Below, one piece after another: positions 6,358 through 6,505 of a stretch of 6,505 bases of DNA (positions are counted from its first letter, which is position 1; every line of letters starts with the position of its first letter). Origin of the DNA: Pedosphaera sp. (GTDB taxonomy: Bacteria > Verrucomicrobiota > Verrucomicrobiia > Limisphaerales > SIAT01); contig SIAT01000105.1 in assembly GCA_009691645.1 (NCBI GenBank), forward strand, positions 1-6,505, written 5' to 3'. The notes under the pieces were generated by a model. That model had not been told where the DNA came from and searched no databases. It saw only the letters and a program-made list of their open reading frames with translations. The position numbers and the translations under genes were made by a program.

Positions 6358-6505
6358 CCCTTCCGCGCCGCAGTTCCTTCCTCCGGTGACGCGCTGCTGA
6401 AAACCGTGCTATTTGCGCAGCGCGAAATCGGTTCAGGCTCGCAAGCTCGTGACGCGATCGTGACGAAGAAGGCAACTCGCCGCCCCCTGCGCAATTGGAC
6501 GCAGT

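Larger units (their letters stand above)
6065..6505. other. Poorly coding region after the operon
   Basis: These 441 bases contain the stem-loop at 6079-6117, a ROK-like fragment at 6217-6357 and a short direct repeat at 6447-6465. Longer open frames on both strands translate to Arg-, Pro- and Ala-rich sequence without recognisable domains and look like chance frames in GC-rich DNA. I see no intact gene, tRNA, transposase or terminal inverted repeat. One plus-strand frame (opening after TAA 6175-6177) remains open to the right edge, so a gene continuing beyond the window cannot be excluded. Confidence 0.6.

Noticed and set aside
6054..6389. 111-codon plus-strand frame starting inside the end of the oxidoreductase gene
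   Set aside because: Arg/Pro-rich translation typical of an out-of-frame read; only the short G-G-V piece is of possible interest and is noted separately.
6125..6475. 116-codon minus-strand frame in the right-hand region
   Set aside because: Extremely Arg-rich, no domain, no ribosome site seen; most likely a chance frame.

Overview
The window is GC-rich with strongly G/C-ending codons. It carries four co-directional plus-strand genes that look like one operon (about 156 to 6064), with a short non-coding lead at the left and about 440 bases of poorly coding sequence at the right. The combination of a DUF1592-type secreted cytochrome, a Tat-exported DUF1552 partner, a ROK-family sugar protein and a Gfo/Idh/MocA oxidoreductase is typical of Verrucomicrobiota and Planctomycetota. 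I favour Verrucomicrobiota, but this is a judgement from gene content and sequence flavour, not a search result.

Layout. Positions 1-155 hold an AT-rich promoter-like patch just before the first gene and, less securely, the start of a divergent reading frame running off the left edge. Gene 1 (156-1100) encodes a ROK-family protein whose ATP and sugar motifs are recognisable, but which lacks about 17 residues usually present between the second phosphate loop and the E-x-G-H motif. Gene 2 (1106-3625) encodes a large secreted protein with an N-terminal cytochrome c-like segment (CLDCH), then DUF1587, a beta-rich region, DUF1595, DUF1592, DUF1588 (with a second haem motif, CATCH) and DUF1585. Gene 3 (3622-4932) overlaps gene 2 by ATGA and encodes a DUF1552/HXXSHH protein with a twin-arginine signal. 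Gene 4 (4955-6064) encodes a cytoplasmic Gfo/Idh/MocA oxidoreductase of the glucose-fructose oxidoreductase/dihydrodiol dehydrogenase style. A stem-loop at 6079-6117 follows the last stop codon and probably marks the operon end.

How the genes may work together. The gene 2/gene 3 pair is a widespread but functionally unassigned cell-envelope module. One partner goes out by Sec with two c-type haem sites and the other by Tat, probably already folded with a metal bound. The two cytoplasmic genes, a sugar kinase-type or sugar-sensing ROK protein and a sugar-type NAD(P) oxidoreductase, suggest that the substrate of the envelope pair is a carbohydrate. That link is inference from operon structure.

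Right end. Positions 6217-6357 encode, in one frame, a stretch resembling the C-terminal end of a different ROK protein (ending in a G-A-L-A-Y-A-A motif) with no matching N-terminal part. I read it as a possible decayed ROK gene. The rest of 6065-6505 shows no gene that I can support. I see no tRNA, rRNA, CRISPR array, insertion sequence or phage gene.
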